From: Sipunculus nudus
Lineage: Eukaryota > Annelida > Sipuncula > Golfingiida > Sipunculidae
Direction of reading: 5' to 3'
DNA: 64,000 bases
Assembly: GCA_026874595.1 (NCBI GenBank)
Contig: CM049306.1
Location: 64,798,019 to 64,862,018 of the forward strand
A program made the translations under genes and the position numbers. This document shows, one piece after another, positions 47,515-59,562 of this stretch (the stretch's first letter is position 1; each line of letters starts with the position of its first letter). The notes beneath the pieces were generated by a model that searched no databases, was not told the origin of the DNA, and saw only the letters and a list, made by a program, of their open reading frames with translations.

Positions 47515-48560
47515 TATGACAATCATACTGAATAATCAACATACTTAGGTACCAAGAATTAGGGGCTTTTGTGTGTTTGAATATATCTAAGGGGCTTTTA
47601 TAATCATGGTATTGTCTAATAATTAGGGGCTTAATCTAATAACAAGTTGAACTATCATACTGAATAATCAACATACTAAGGGTCCCATAATAAAGGAATT
47701 TTTATGCATCTGTATCTAAGGGACTTTATTAAACTCTGGCATTGTTCAGTGATTTGGGGCTTAATATAATAACAAGTAAGACTGTCAATCTGAATAATCA
47801 ACATACTTAGGGTCCAAGAAATAAGGGCCTTTGTATGCCTGCACTCTGCATGTATCTAAAGGGCTTAATTATTACATAGTTTTGTCTCATAATTAGAAAC
47901 TTTATCTAATAACGAATAATACTGTTATACTGAATAAACTACATACTAAGGGTCCCATAATAAAGGGTTTTGATGTGTCTGCATATATCTAAGGGGCTTT
48001 ATTATATCATGGTATTTTAGTAATAATGAGAAGCTTAATCTAATAACATGTAAAACTATCATATTGAATTATCAACATACTAAGTGTCCAAGTATTAAGG
48101 TCTTTTGTGATTCTTATTATACTGTGGTATTGTCTTTTAAAGGGGCTTTATCTAATCACAAGTAAGACTGTCATACTGTATAAACAACATATAAAGGGGC
48201 CGAGAATTAAGGGCTTTTGTGTCTGCATGTATCTGAGGGGCTTTATTTTATCATGATATTGTACATTGATAAGGGACTTAGTCTAATAACAAGTAAGACA
48301 GTCATACTGGATAATTAACATATATAGGGTCCAAGAATAAAGGGCTTTTGTGTGTCTGCTTTATTGTATTGTTGTATAGGGGCTTTATTGTACCCTGGTA
48401 TTGTCTAATAATTAGGGGCTTAATCTAATAACAAGTATGACTGTCATACTGAATAATCAACATACTAAGGGTCCAAGTATAAAGGGCTTTAATGTGTCTG
48501 CATCAAATTAAGGAACTTTATTATATCATAGTGTTGTCCAATAATTAGTGACTCAATCTA
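47515..48560 (+). repeat. Degenerate ~130-bp satellite, about eight units
   Basis: The word TACTGAATAATCAACATAC, with variants, recurs at about 47526, 47658, 47788, 47938, 48062, 48173, 48304 and 48447. Each unit then has AAGGGCTTTTGTGTGTCTGC, GGGGCTTTATTATATCATGG and TAATTAGGGGCTTAATCTAA. Spacing is 112-150. No coding content. Confidence 0.85.
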
Positions 48561-49093
48561 AAAGGCTGATACATATTAATTTCCTGAGAATTCCTGCATT
48601 TCATTTTGCTCATAACTGGAGTCTATCATATTAGAGGAGGAGTGGTCCACGGAACCTGGGTTCCCCACCTGAATGGGGTAGTTGGGGCACAGCCCCTACC
48701 TTTGGCTTAAATCTCCTGTTCAAATAGTAAATGGTTCCCTATTTCACGATAGATGGTGCTTCAATAGCAGATACAATTGAACAAAAATCGCCCCTGCTGG
48801 TAACTCTTATTCACAGCTCAATAGTAGCGGAAATAAGGAATGAGAAGAGACAGTTTTAATTATATTTTCATGTTCCTCAATAAAACTGTAGCCTGGGTTC
48901 TATAGTGGCTCCCAAGTATTAACGCCTGCCATGGCGGGACCGTCATGAAACCACAGTATCCCAACTTTGTCTAATGATACAATAATCGCGAAAAAAGGAA
49001 AACAGATGGAAAGGGGTGCTGGAACGGACAACGCTCAGTACAGTATTGACAATAGTAAAAAGTAAAAGAACAGTGCGGGAAAGGGAGAAGGTT
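48561..49093. other. Mostly unique, with a decayed gamma right end
   Basis: At about 48925-48982 the sequence GGCGGGACCGTCATGAAA then GTATCCCAACTTTGTCTAAT with GATACAATAA resembles the gamma right end (compare 31566-31618). The hairpin pairing is partly lost. No gene seen. Confidence 0.5.
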
Positions 49094-51655
49094 CCGAAGT
49101 GCTACCCCTTCCTGTAGTGATACATTTGTACTACTACAGGACAGTGGGCTGTACCAGTACAGGCCACTGTGCTACCCCTTATCTGGCCAAACATGGGGCT
49201 TTGTGCCTCACTGGGGGCATAGGAGCAGGGCTACAAGGGCAATTAGTGTGTCTAGGGCTGGTTCCAGACCTCAAATGATGAGTACACAGTGGTCAGCTGA
49301 TTATCAGCTTTGTTATTTAGAAATTTTTATTATATTATAATGATACATTATATTGTATTTTATCATATGATCAAGTATTATATAGTTTAATATCAAATAA
49401 GACCGCCATTGTATGAATATATGACTATATCGTCACAACATTATTTAACACATTGTGTATACATATTATTATACCTGTTATGTAATTATATTTTGCATCT
49501 GAAGTTTATGTATTTGTTTAATAAAAAAAATATGGAGTGTCAAAAAATATACTTTTTTGTATAAAAGTGATCTTTATAAAAAAAATAATAACAATCTATA
49601 TAATTAATTGTTTTGTCATTTGTTATTATAGTATTCTATATGATGTATCGTATTTGTAAAAAAAAGCTATTCATGTTTGGTCTTATAATATTAATTTATA
49701 TAAGTTATTTTGGTTTAACTTTACATTAAGAAATGATAGACTAATTAACAATTGAAAACTACAATTAAGTTTATATTACTTTCATTGAAACTACACAGGA
49801 CAGTTTAAAATTTAATTTGTTTGGTAACCGAAACAAAAGACCCTCATTCTCATGAAATAAATGAAAACAAAATATAATCTAAAACTTAACATGGTTATAT
49901 TTAAATTGGGTCTCACTTTTCTGGAAACATTAAGAAAATATCTGAACTGTATGACTTGTAAGTTGTAATTAGGCATCTTTCTGAAGTGTGCATGCAGAGG
50001 ACAGTGTCGATAAATCAATGTCATCTATGTATGATCGGCATTCATTTTCATTTGCACAATATCCAAAATATTATCTTGAATGTCACATCATTATTGATAA
50101 CTGTTTCATTAAATTGGTTCTCAAATTTAAGGAAACAATATACATACGTAAACAAAATATAATATAAAAAATAGTATTTTGTAGGCGCCTTAATGAAGGG
50201 CACATGGGCCCGCCCAGCATATGATGGTGATATATACGATGGACGTCAATCTTTGTTCACACGTTATACACACCTAAAGAAAATATAATACAAAACAAAA
50301 TATGGCTATATGTTTTGTATTTAGGCGTCTTAATGAAGCGTGCACGGGCCCGCTCAACATAAGGTGGCGTCTATAATATGATGGCGTCTATATGATCAGT
50401 GTCCATTTTCATAGCGTACAAATGTTCAGCATCCAGTTAATACAATTTGGCATCTTTCTGAACAACATCCATCTATATCATAGAGCAGATTTTCTATCAC
50501 TAAAATGTTGCATATAGAAAAATATTAAGGTACTATGTACTGTAACAACAAAAATATAATAAAAATAAGTTTTTTAATAATAAGATATACTTAGTTAAAA
50601 GATATAAAAAGATCAAATTGCAATTTTAGTACTAAATTCCAGTTCAACATTTTCATTATGTATGACAAGTATCATATAAGAATCTATTGTAAATGTTCAA
50701 ATAAGGAAAGCAATAACCTCTTTAATTATACAACCATTCATGTATTACTATATATTTATATATATATATAGGGACGCAATAATTTTATTGTTTTTTTTTT
50801 TTACACAGATCATGTATGACATTATGCATAAAGTGTAGCATCACATTTTGTATCCATTTAAAGAATCCACAATCAGTTTGGAAAAAAACACTCCATTATT
50901 CTGCATATCAATCAAGTTTACATATCACCATAACACAGACAAGCACATTACACTCTACTAAACACTTCAGTGTTTAATATGTGCACTTAGCTACAAAGAC
51001 AATAAATACATAATAAAACATGTAGGTCTGTATTTCCACAGATATATTTACATGTTTTAGATATATTCATTCTGTATATACATATTACAGGTATGTATGT
51101 ATTAATATGGGTATCTGAGCACAATAGATACAATCTACATACCGTATTACAGTTGTATGTATCTATGAAATGATAGCTATAGGAGCACTATTTAAAAAAG
51201 AGAAGAGAAAAAGAAACTTCGGAGTGAGAAATAGAGGAAGCGAGAAATAAGAAAGGTGAGAAAAAGAGAACCATAGATGGGGAGAGAGAGAGGGAGAGAA
51301 ATGGGCAAGAAAGAGAGTGAGGGAAGGAGAGAAAGAAAGAGGGAGAGAAATATAGGAAGGGAGAGAGAATGAGAGGCAGAATTAGAGAGGGAGAGAAATA
51401 ACCACTGTTGCTGTTATCTCAATACTTCAATTATAACAAAGCAGATAATTAGCTGACCACTGTGTACTCATCATTTGAGGTCTGGCACCTGCCCCAGACA
51501 CACTAATTGCCCTGGTAGCCCTGCTCCAATGCCCCCAGTCAGGCATGAAGCCCCATGATAGGCCAGATAAGGGGTAGCACAGTGGCCTGTACTGGTTCAA
51601 CCCAGTGTCCTGTACTAGTACAAATGTACCACTACAGGACAGGGTAGCACTTCGG
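49094..51655. mobile_element. DNA transposon with ~235-bp terminal inverted repeats, non-autonomous
   Basis: The left arm starts CCGAAGTGCTACCCCTTCCT (49094) and the right arm ends with its inverse AGGGTAGCACTTCGG (51655). Arms run to about 49330 and from about 51425 and match along most of their length, including ACCTCAAATGATGAGTACAC. The interior is AT-rich. It contains a roughly 120-bp duplication with GCACATGGGCCCGCCCAGC versus GCACGGGCCCGCTCAAC (about 50210 and 50340), AT runs and GA-rich sequence (51200-51400). No transposase seen. The target duplication is unclear (TT or TTA). Confidence 0.75.
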
Positions 51656-52640
51656 TTACTGTTGGGGAAAGGACGGATGAACAGACAGACGAGGATAATT
51701 TTAGTAGTTGTATAGTAGTGACCTCCCTCCTTACGGCGAGGGACAAATAAAGTCGTTTATGGCGTCAGCACTGACCTGCGAAGACGCCCGTCCTGAGGTG
51801 TTAATAGATTTTCTTATTGATGATAGACAACAGCTGATCACTCGATATCTGACCTTATCTAAGTCGATTTGACCGCTTACGTTTTTGAGGGTAACTTTTG
51901 ATCACAGGTGATTATAAAGACAGCCCCTGAGACTTTAATATCGATTTAAATTTGAAAATTTAGAAAGACCAGTGTGTTGGATTTTTATGAGTACACATTC
52001 ATATATGCAGGTAAAGATATTTGTTAGTTTTATTCGGCAACATTGATATAAGCGGTAAGTCGCCTCTTCCCACAATTCCGAGCTTGATTACATGTTGCCT
52101 TCCGGTAGCACCGCAGCAGTCCATAGCTCACATACGTATAATTACTAAGCTCAGATAGCCCTTGTTCTTGACTGGTTACGGGAAGTAACTCTAATACAGC
52201 CTCAGGGACTTCCCTCGATGGGAGTGCCATAAGGCACCCAGATGATGAGAAATGGGAAATCAACCCCTTATTGGTAAAGGTAGGTCATACGCTTGGCGCA
52301 GCAGATATTGTATACACAAGTCATTAAGTGTATTCTATATAAAAAAATAAATTTATAGTCCGTTCCAGTGCCCCTGTCAACTAGCCCATAAGAATGAACT
52401 CCTCAATTGCTTTTTTTCAGTGACTGACGCATTGTGGAGTCCATTGATTGCACCTGCAGTTAACTGTGATTATAACACTCCATACACAACTGTGAGATTT
52501 AACATATATATCCATTGATTAATGTTCAGTACATCTATGTGTATCGTATATTTGACCACTAGAAAACATTACTGTTGTCTTCTCAGCCCAATTTTGCACC
52601 AAGGAAGTTAAAATATGAACATAATAGTACACAGGCTTAA
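51656..52640. other. Unique-looking sequence with possible exon-like features
   Basis: A strong donor-like GCGGTAAGT occurs at about 52050 on the plus strand. A 77-codon minus-strand frame lies at 52263-52030. Nothing here matches the repeat families. I cannot assign a gene. Confidence 0.3.
52030..52263 (-). CDS. Short unrecognised minus-strand ORF, doubtful
   Basis: 77 codons from an ATG. The C-terminal part has spaced cysteines and basic residues (RCYRKATCNQARNCGKRR). The stop TAA lies inside an AATAAA word. It sits in non-repetitive sequence with more balanced base composition than the surroundings, so it could be part of an exon. The ORF is short, I recognise no family, and a plus-strand splice-donor-like word overlaps its 3' end. 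Chance is an equally good explanation. Confidence 0.15.
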   Translation of the reverse strand: MISHFSSSGCLMALPSREVPEAVLELLPVTSQEQGLSELSNYTYVSYGLLRCYRKATCNQARNCGKRRLTAYINVAE

Positions 52641-52940
52641 AGGGGTCTCCCAAAACACCCAAAACACCGGTGTTTTGGATAATTTTTGACGAAACACCAC
52701 GAAACACCTACTTAACCTGAACAGCGAAGCTGAATATTCATTCCATTAGATAAATAACCATTTGGGGAATCTTTTCATGAAATATGGATGCGTAATTATC
52801 TATTTTAAAGTTGTACGCGAGTGTTTCGTGTTGATGTGGGTTCAGACGGTGAAGGAGGTCGCCATTTTGATAGCATGGTTGCTGCCACCTGGTGGCACTA
52901 AGGGGAATTATACTCAGCCAGGGTGTTTTGGGTGCAGTGA
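52641..52940. repeat. Small inverted-repeat module of AAACACC words
   Basis: ACCCAAAACACC (52657-52668) is inverted as GGTGTTTTGGGT (52922-52933). Within the left side lies a perfect 20-bp palindrome starting CCAAAACACC (52659-52678). Further CGAAACAC words occur at 52690, 52702, 52822 (inverse) and 52941. It could be a small MITE or a regulatory module. Confidence 0.45.
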
Positions 52941-53308
52941 CGAAACACTGCGGTGTACATACGTTTGAAGGAATAATCAAACATTTGACACAGAGAATAT
53001 GAGAGCCAATAATAATAATTATATTCCCATGCAAATAGTACTATCATGCCCACTCTTCTAAATCATATTAATTATATTATTATATTAGGCCTATTTAATA
53101 AAAACTTTTCATTTCAATTTTGTTTCAGGCGCATTGCACCTCAAGCAATAAATAAAAATACACTATATAAATATAAATATACTACAAATCAATAAATAAA
53201 ATTATACTATGTAAATATAAATATAAATTATACGACAAATTAAAATGTTGACACTCAAAAGATCATGCAATTATATTCCAACAGTAGCGAGTATTATATT
53301 TTTAATAG

Positions 53309-53342
<34 letters not shown>

Positions 53343-53406
53343 CAATTTCAGTATGAACATTTTAGTGTCATACCTTGGTAAAGATCATGTTAATAATGTG
53401 ATAATG

Positions 53407-53442
<36 letters not shown>

Positions 53443-54018
53443 ATGCATTATGAATTCAATTATTACAAAATAAACGGGCACGAAAATAAAATTTTGAAAT
53501 GCATTGTAAAACTCATTGTAAATGTATTTTACACCGTATTTTGATTACCATCAGAACCTTCTCACCTGAAAGAGGTCGAAAGTCGGGGAAAACCGACCCT
53601 TTGATCACCCACCACCTGACACTTGCTGCACTGCAGCCCTGCCTTTGTGACATAATTAATTAGTTGAGTAATGAGATTAGGAGTTGTTACGCAATACGTT
53701 GAACCGTTACCTTCTCGCAGGTGATCTATGATGTCCACTGTTGCGTGTCGTGTGCTCAGCCTAATCGTTATCATTATATAGTGTCACTTTAATTGCAAGA
53801 CACAATTCGTTGAGCAGTATGCACATTAACAAAGACCTGATCCCAATGCTAAAAAAAGCAGCAAATATAAATCAAAGTTATATGCCATGGTAATGACGAA
53901 ACTTCTAATTATAAGGAGAGAGAGAGAAAGCAAGAGAGAGAGAGAGCGAGAGAAATAACAATAAAATCCATACGTTTAGACAATATACATTATAATTGAT
54001 AGTATTAATATATATGTA
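52941..54018. other. AT-rich sequence with microsatellites, no gene seen
   Basis: Contains (AT)n at about 53312-53341, (ATT)n at about 53408-53440 and a GA tract at about 53920-53955. The open frame at 53245-53544 is a shadow of these simple repeats. Confidence 0.6.
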
Positions 54019-56203
54019 TGTCAGAGACGAGATTGAAATCCAGGCGGATTTTAAATTCGCCTAGACGAGATTGCAATTGTGATCTCGCCTAGGCGAGATT
54101 GCAATTGTGATCTTGGCTAGACGGATTTTAAACTCGCCTAGACGAGATCACAATCGCAATCTGGCCTAGGCGAGATTAAAATCCGTCATGAAGCAGGCCA
54201 TGATTTTAATCTCGCCTGGGCGAGTTTAAAATCTGTCTGGTGTCATCCAGGCGAGTTTAAAATCTGCCTGATATCACCTGGGCGAGTTTAAAATCTGCCT
54301 AGGCGAGATTAAAATAGTGATCTGATCTAATTTCCCAATAAATTATGCATTGTAATTGACTTATGAAAGATGTTTTCAGTCGGATTTTCAATATTTAACA
54401 CTGAATGGTTACGTATAGTTCACAAGTATTATATTTATTAATATTTACAGAATACTATATTATTAATTAATAATTAACATTAATTTTGGAAATGGAATAT
54501 TTTATATTATATATTTTTTATTAATATGGTTATGTATAGTTCACCAGTAATATATGTTTAATATTATTTACAGAATATTATAATATTTATGTAATAATTA
54601 ACATTAATTTTTTTATTTTATATTTTTATTTATAAACTATGTAATAAGAAACTTACATTGGTATTGTATATGGCATATTCAAATGATATATGATGTGGGC
54701 TGCTGCTGATTATTTACATAATAATTTTGTTGTCAATATTAATTTGAAGGGAAACTGGTATTAGTAATATTAGTAATGTAGTGTTTTAAAGAGACAAAAG
54801 GAACATAGCTCATTTATTTTTATCAATATAATTCAATGCATGTTCACATGCATAAATGATCTATTACTCTATGAATCTAGAAATCATATTTTTTTCTGAT
54901 ATGATATAATACTGTCCAAAAAAAGGCAGTTATCTTGTAACACAGTCTACATAAATATTGAAGCTTCACAAAATGCCTCACAAAACATTAAAAAAAAAGA
55001 TCAGAAGAAAATTATATACATTATAAGAAAAGACTAAATAAGACAAAGAAATATTCACTTGCATACATCTGTGTATCAACTTTTACCTTTTCTCATATGA
55101 TGTTTAATTACCTATAAAAAGGATGGTGTATCAAAATCCATCATAAATACTGATACCCTGCATATTTTGTACCATAAGTGTACATGTTTTGACTGTTGAG
55201 TGTTGAATACCTGGGTGAAAAGAAACATTTGAACCAGATCAACCAACTAATTTGTTCTGTTTGTCCTGTAAGAATTATCAAACAGGATGATTGTTTATGT
55301 TAATGGGTAATATACTCATTAAATAGTGAAGTAATAGCTATCCAGACTAATCTATCTATCTGTCTATCTATCTATCTATGAATGATTCAATATGCAAGTG
55401 GATGACTTTTCCCCCCAGATTTGCTCTTCATAATATCTCATAGGTGTGCTTCAATAAACCTCTTGTTACTCTCTAATTGCCATATATTTAAATACAATTA
55501 CAAATTATTTTTTTTGTAAAAATTATTAGTGATATTTACAATCCCAAGGTTGTTAAGAAAACTGGAGAAAAAAAAATAAAGATTAATTAATATTTAGCAA
55601 ATAATTGGTATAATAAGGATGCTGTAGACCACATGAAACACATCAAAGGTGCAAATAATAATCAAATATCTATTTCATAATTCTGTTTCCAAAATTAATG
55701 TTAATTATCACATGAATAATTATTACATTACTGTAAAAAAGTTAATTATTACATTAATACTATAATATTCTGTAAATATTAATAAATATATTACCTTTTA
55801 ACTATATATAACCATTCAGTGTTAAAATATTGAAAATCCGACTGAAAACATCTTTCATATGTCAATTACAATGCTTAATATATTAGGAAATTAGATCAGA
55901 TCACTCTTTTAATCTCGCCTAGGCAGATTTTAAACTCTCCTAAGTAATATCAGGCAGATTTTAAACTTGCCTGGATGACACCAGACGGATTTTAAACTCG
56001 CCTAGGCGAGATTAAAATCCTGCCCTGCTCCATGATGGGATTTTAATCTCGCCTAGGCGAGATTGCGATTGTGATCTCGTCTAGGCGAGTTTAAAATCTG
56101 TCTAGCCAAGATCACAATTGCAATCTCGCCTAGGGGAGATCACAATCGCAATCTCGTCTAGGCGAATTTAAAATCCGCCTGGATTTCAATCTCGTCTCTG
56201 ACA
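54019..56203. mobile_element. Long inverted-repeat (foldback-like) element, 2185 bp
   Basis: The ends are TGTCAGAGACGAGATTGAAA on the left and the exact inverse on the right (…TCTCTGACA, 56203). Each is flanked by TA (54017-54018, 56204-56205), a candidate target duplication. The arms are about 480-510 bp (to about 54500 and from about 55690). Their outer 300 bp are dense with self-complementary words such as TCTCGCCTAGGCGAGA (54083-54098 and 56048) and TTTAAAATC(T/C)G. The inner arm is AT-rich and includes TTTTCAGTCGGATTTTCAAT. The central 1.2 kb is AT-rich with no coding frame. Confidence 0.82.
55343..55380. repeat. (CTAT)n microsatellite
   Basis: About nine ATCT/CTAT units inside the spacer of the inverted-repeat element. 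Confidence 0.9.
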
Positions 56204-56316
56204 TATAAATATATATATATATTTATATACTTATATATTTATAAATAAATATGAATAACATGAATACAATATTTAGGAATATGATAAATAAAACTTTAAA
56301 TATATATTTTAATGCC

Positions 56317-56317
<1 letters not shown>

Positions 56318-56382
<65 letters not shown>
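56318..56382. repeat. (AT)n microsatellite
   Basis: A run of alternating AT exceeding 60 bases. Confidence 0.97.
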
Positions 56383-56385
<3 letters not shown>

Positions 56386-56794
56386 TTTGATGCAGCTGTG
56401 TAATATCATCTGATGTTACAAATCCTGAGCCCCTGGCCTTTAGACGTCATGGTTGTAATTAAAGTTTGCAAGCGGTTGGTTAGTGGGGATCTTTCATAAA
56501 CTACATCAAAACCTTAATGGACATCACAATGTTCAGTCGCCCGTGAGTTAATTGGATTGTTTAGACATCAGATCAGAGCATCGTTGGCTGTTTGTCATTT
56601 TTCTATAAACAGATGTCGAGCGCATTCACAGTTGATGAGTACATCATGAGTAGAATTTAACCCCTGAGTAGTTACTCATTGACTTGTTTGTTCACAGTTG
56701 TAAAGACAAAGGGCCTTTCTCCTAAATAAACATCTAAAATGCCACTAGGCTATATAATCAGGGTACATGGTTCCATTGCCATTCTATCCTGTAA
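56383..56794. other. Upstream flank of the MULE gene, no feature recognised
   Basis: No terminal inverted repeat could be identified by eye. The AG at about 56801-56802 could be a splice acceptor for the PHD-coding exon, because the reading frame is closed by a TAA at 56792-56794. Confidence 0.3.
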
Positions 56795-57787
56795 ATCTAC
56801 AGTGTACGCACGACAGATGACCAGAAAACGCATAGCCCTCAACAGGCCAAATGGCCTTGCGGTATCTGCATGGAAGAATGTGAAGACCAAACAGTTTACT
56901 GTGATAAGTGTATCCGTTGGTTCCACGCAGGATGTATAGAACTAACAGATCGACAGATAGAGGAACTATCCACTGAGACGGCGGCATATTACTGCAAGCA
57001 ATGTGCAAGTGGCGAAGATGGAAAGTTTGACTTTGAGCGAAGTCTTAAGAGTCTTCATAAAGTTACACGCAGGAAGATGGGTGACCTCAAATCCCGTGCA
57101 AAAGTGGAAGGTCTTATGATAGACAGCCAATTTTCTGCGCAACAGGATTCATCATTCCATCCCCGCCTGTATCCAGACCAAGATGCAAGGGCCATCCTTA
57201 CAAGATGCAACACGTTTGGATATAAAGTTCCCGGACAGCCGGTTGCAGTCTCAGGCAATGGAAACTGCCTTTTCAACGCCGTCTTGGTATACTTAATGGG
57301 AAACGAAATATTGGCAACAGAGCTCCGTTTTCGATGTGCTGTAGAGATGGCAGTAAGGTGTACAGAGCTGCAAAATATGTCACACGTTGGAGATATTTCA
57401 AGCTTCTCACCTAAATACGACGACGCATTTCGTGACTGCTGCACAAACGGTGGATTTTCCTCAGCCTGGACTATCCAAGCACTCGCCAACGTGATATCAT
57501 CCCCAATAGACGTGTTTTACCCGCCTGTGAATGGACCGGATGATATTGTCCACAGAATCTTGTCTATATGATACCTGCCAACGAATTCCACCAGTGCTGA
57601 TCCAGTGGTGATAATGTGGACCTGGTTGGGTCCGGACGCCAGAAATTCGAGGATATGGTCGCCAAACAACTTTGTACCTCTAATGGACATAGCATCAACA
57701 TTCAGAGAATCAATTCCACCCATATCTCCAGTGCTGACAGAGAATGACATTCATGATATTTCAGATTTAATATTTGACTACCCCTAA
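56795..57787 (+). pseudogene. PHD finger plus OTU-type cysteine protease, transposon-encoded, decayed
   Basis: The frame opens after 56794. A PHD zinc finger (C4-H-C3) comes first: CGIC with Cys codons at 56858 and 56867, then YCDKC, WFHAGC and YYCKQC. An OTU-family deubiquitinase-like domain follows, with the catalytic-Cys motif SGNGNCLFNAV (Cys codon 57266-57268). An in-frame TGA at 57569-57571 interrupts it. The same frame then continues YLPTNSTSADPVVIMWTWLG to SPNNFVPLM and a TAA at 57785-57787. In canonical OTUs the Cys motif is DGNC and the late His lies in NH(Y/F). Here these are NGNC and NNF, so catalysis is probably lost. OTU domains are known in some Mutator-like elements. The ATG at 56870 lies inside the PHD finger and cannot be the true start. 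Confidence 0.8.
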
Positions 57788-58403
57788 GACCATTCAACAC
57801 CACACAGAGAACAGCGCCCGGCTAGCAACAGTGGAACTCCTGAAAAACAGTCCAGTGACAAACAAACACCCCAGAGAGAACAGTCCACGGCTAGCAACAG
57901 TGCAACTCCTGAAAAAACTGTCCAGTGACAAACAAGTTACCACCACAGAGGTCTCTACAAATACTCTTGTCCAACTCACAGCTGAGGAAATATTACAAAC
58001 CGTCCTGGATGCCGCCGAAAATAGAAACAACATACTTCGAAAAATTCCCAGTGGCACAAAATCAAATTCCCGCTTCATCATAGATAACTCCGAAAATGTG
58101 AAGAAAAATTGTTCTCAAGAACGTATGAATTTCGCTGATGACTGCTGAGCATGGACTGGAACAAAGGGAACAACTACCAGCACCACCTTTGTTGTAACAT
58201 CAGAGCAAAAACTGAAAACAGTGAACTTGAAACAAGGGCTGTACTGCACTCGGAAAAAGCAAAACAAAAAAATCACCTGGGTACCACTGGAACCACAACC
58301 AAGTCCAGACCGAGTTATTGTAATGCATCAGTATTACACCTGTTTGGCAGTGAATACGACGTTCAAGAAGCGCGTATCATGGCTGGAAATTCCTGTTACC
58401 TAA
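57788..58403 (+). pseudogene. Linker region between OTU and transposase, broken frame
   Basis: A roughly 75-bp repeat occurs twice (about 57797-57860 and 57868-57930), each with GCTAGCAACAGTG and AACTCCTGAAAAA. The second copy has one extra base at its A-run (about 57917), which moves the frame to that of the downstream transposase. From there one frame runs through EEILQTVLDAAENRN, a TGA at 58146-58148, GLYCTRKKQNKKITWVPLE and a TAA at 58401-58403. It then goes directly into the transposase. This suggests one original long ORF joining PHD, OTU and MULE. Confidence 0.65.
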
Positions 58404-59562
58404 GCCAACGTACCAGATGTGGCTATCGTCGAATACACGGGCGTACAGAGCCCAACAACTGCGCCTATTGGGAATTCGAAAGGTCCATCAAACCCATACA
58501 TCAGGTCACATCCAGATGTTATGGTAAAGATAAAGGAAGCTGTTGCGCATGAAGCCCCTAAAAAGGCATACAAGCGACTTCTTGAAGAGGCTGATGACAG
58601 CACATGTTTGCCACGGAATAGGAAACAGGTTTCCGATGCCAGAACACGCCAGCGACGAAAAGCCGGGTCTGTGGCAGGAAAAAACATTGCTGATGACTTG
58701 CTACAAGTTTTCTCAATGGTAAACAGTCATCCATATGTACAAGAGGTCGTGCATAAGAAAGGCAAACCCCCTTGCGTGATATTATACCTGGATGAGCAAA
58801 TGGCCGACTTGCGCGCTTTCATTGATTCTAAGTCGGACCACGTGATAGGAATAGACCGGACCTTCAATCTTGATGCCTGTTATGTCACATCTATTCTGTA
58901 CAAAAATCTCCGTGTGATGAAACATGACACAAAGGAACATCCCATCATGATCGGGCCCCTTTATTTACACTGGGATGGATCGTATCCTTCATACCACTCC
59001 TTTCTCTCACATATAAAGGGAAATCTGGACACAGAAATAACAGCAGCAGAAGTAAGCATCGGAAGTGATGAGGAAAAGGCCCTGACCAAAGCTATAGATA
59101 GTGTGTTCCCACAAGCAACAAGGTATTTGTGTACAAAACACTTGAAGGACAATGTTGGTCGCTACCTTCAAGATAAAGTCGGGGCAACTAATAAAGACCG
59201 GTTGAACATTGTAAATGAAATCTTCGGAACACAGGGCATAGCAGCAGCAAATGACACTTTCACATTTGAGGAAAAAGCACAGAGACTGGAGTCATCATGT
59301 CAACAATTTCCTAAATTTGTTGACTACTTCAAAGAGAAACTGAAACCCATTCTGTTGGAACATGTCAGCAAGCCCCACAGCAGAGATGATCACCAAAAAA
59401 TCTGGACAAACGACAATAGTGAATCCGTGAATCATCAGATGAAATTGGCAGTAGAGTGGAAATCTCAAAGGCTGCCAGACCTCATAGAGTCACTCTATTC
59501 TGAAGTGAAGCTTCAGATGCTGAATCTGCGACGCTGTCTGCACGGACTCGGAGACTTTGTGT
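58404..59562 (+). pseudogene. MULE-type (Mutator-like) DDE transposase domain
   Basis: The open frame 58404-59726 carries a recognisable MULE core. The first catalytic Asp is in VIGIDRTFN (codon 58854-58856). The second is in IGSDEEKAL (59067-59069), followed by FPQATRYLCTKHLKDNV with the family's C-x2-H. The catalytic Glu is in NDNSESVNHQMK (59421-59423). All three acidic residues are intact. The true reading frame leaves this ORF near 59560, where a one-base shift moves the C-terminus to another frame; the last roughly 55 residues of this ORF are out of frame. Cut-and-paste transposition is the family role. The upstream stops argue this copy is dead. Confidence 0.85.

Noticed and set aside
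58151-58552. 133-codon plus-strand ORF overlapping the MULE linker
   Set aside because: It lies in another frame; the transposase frame runs through the same region with family-like residues, so this is a shadow.
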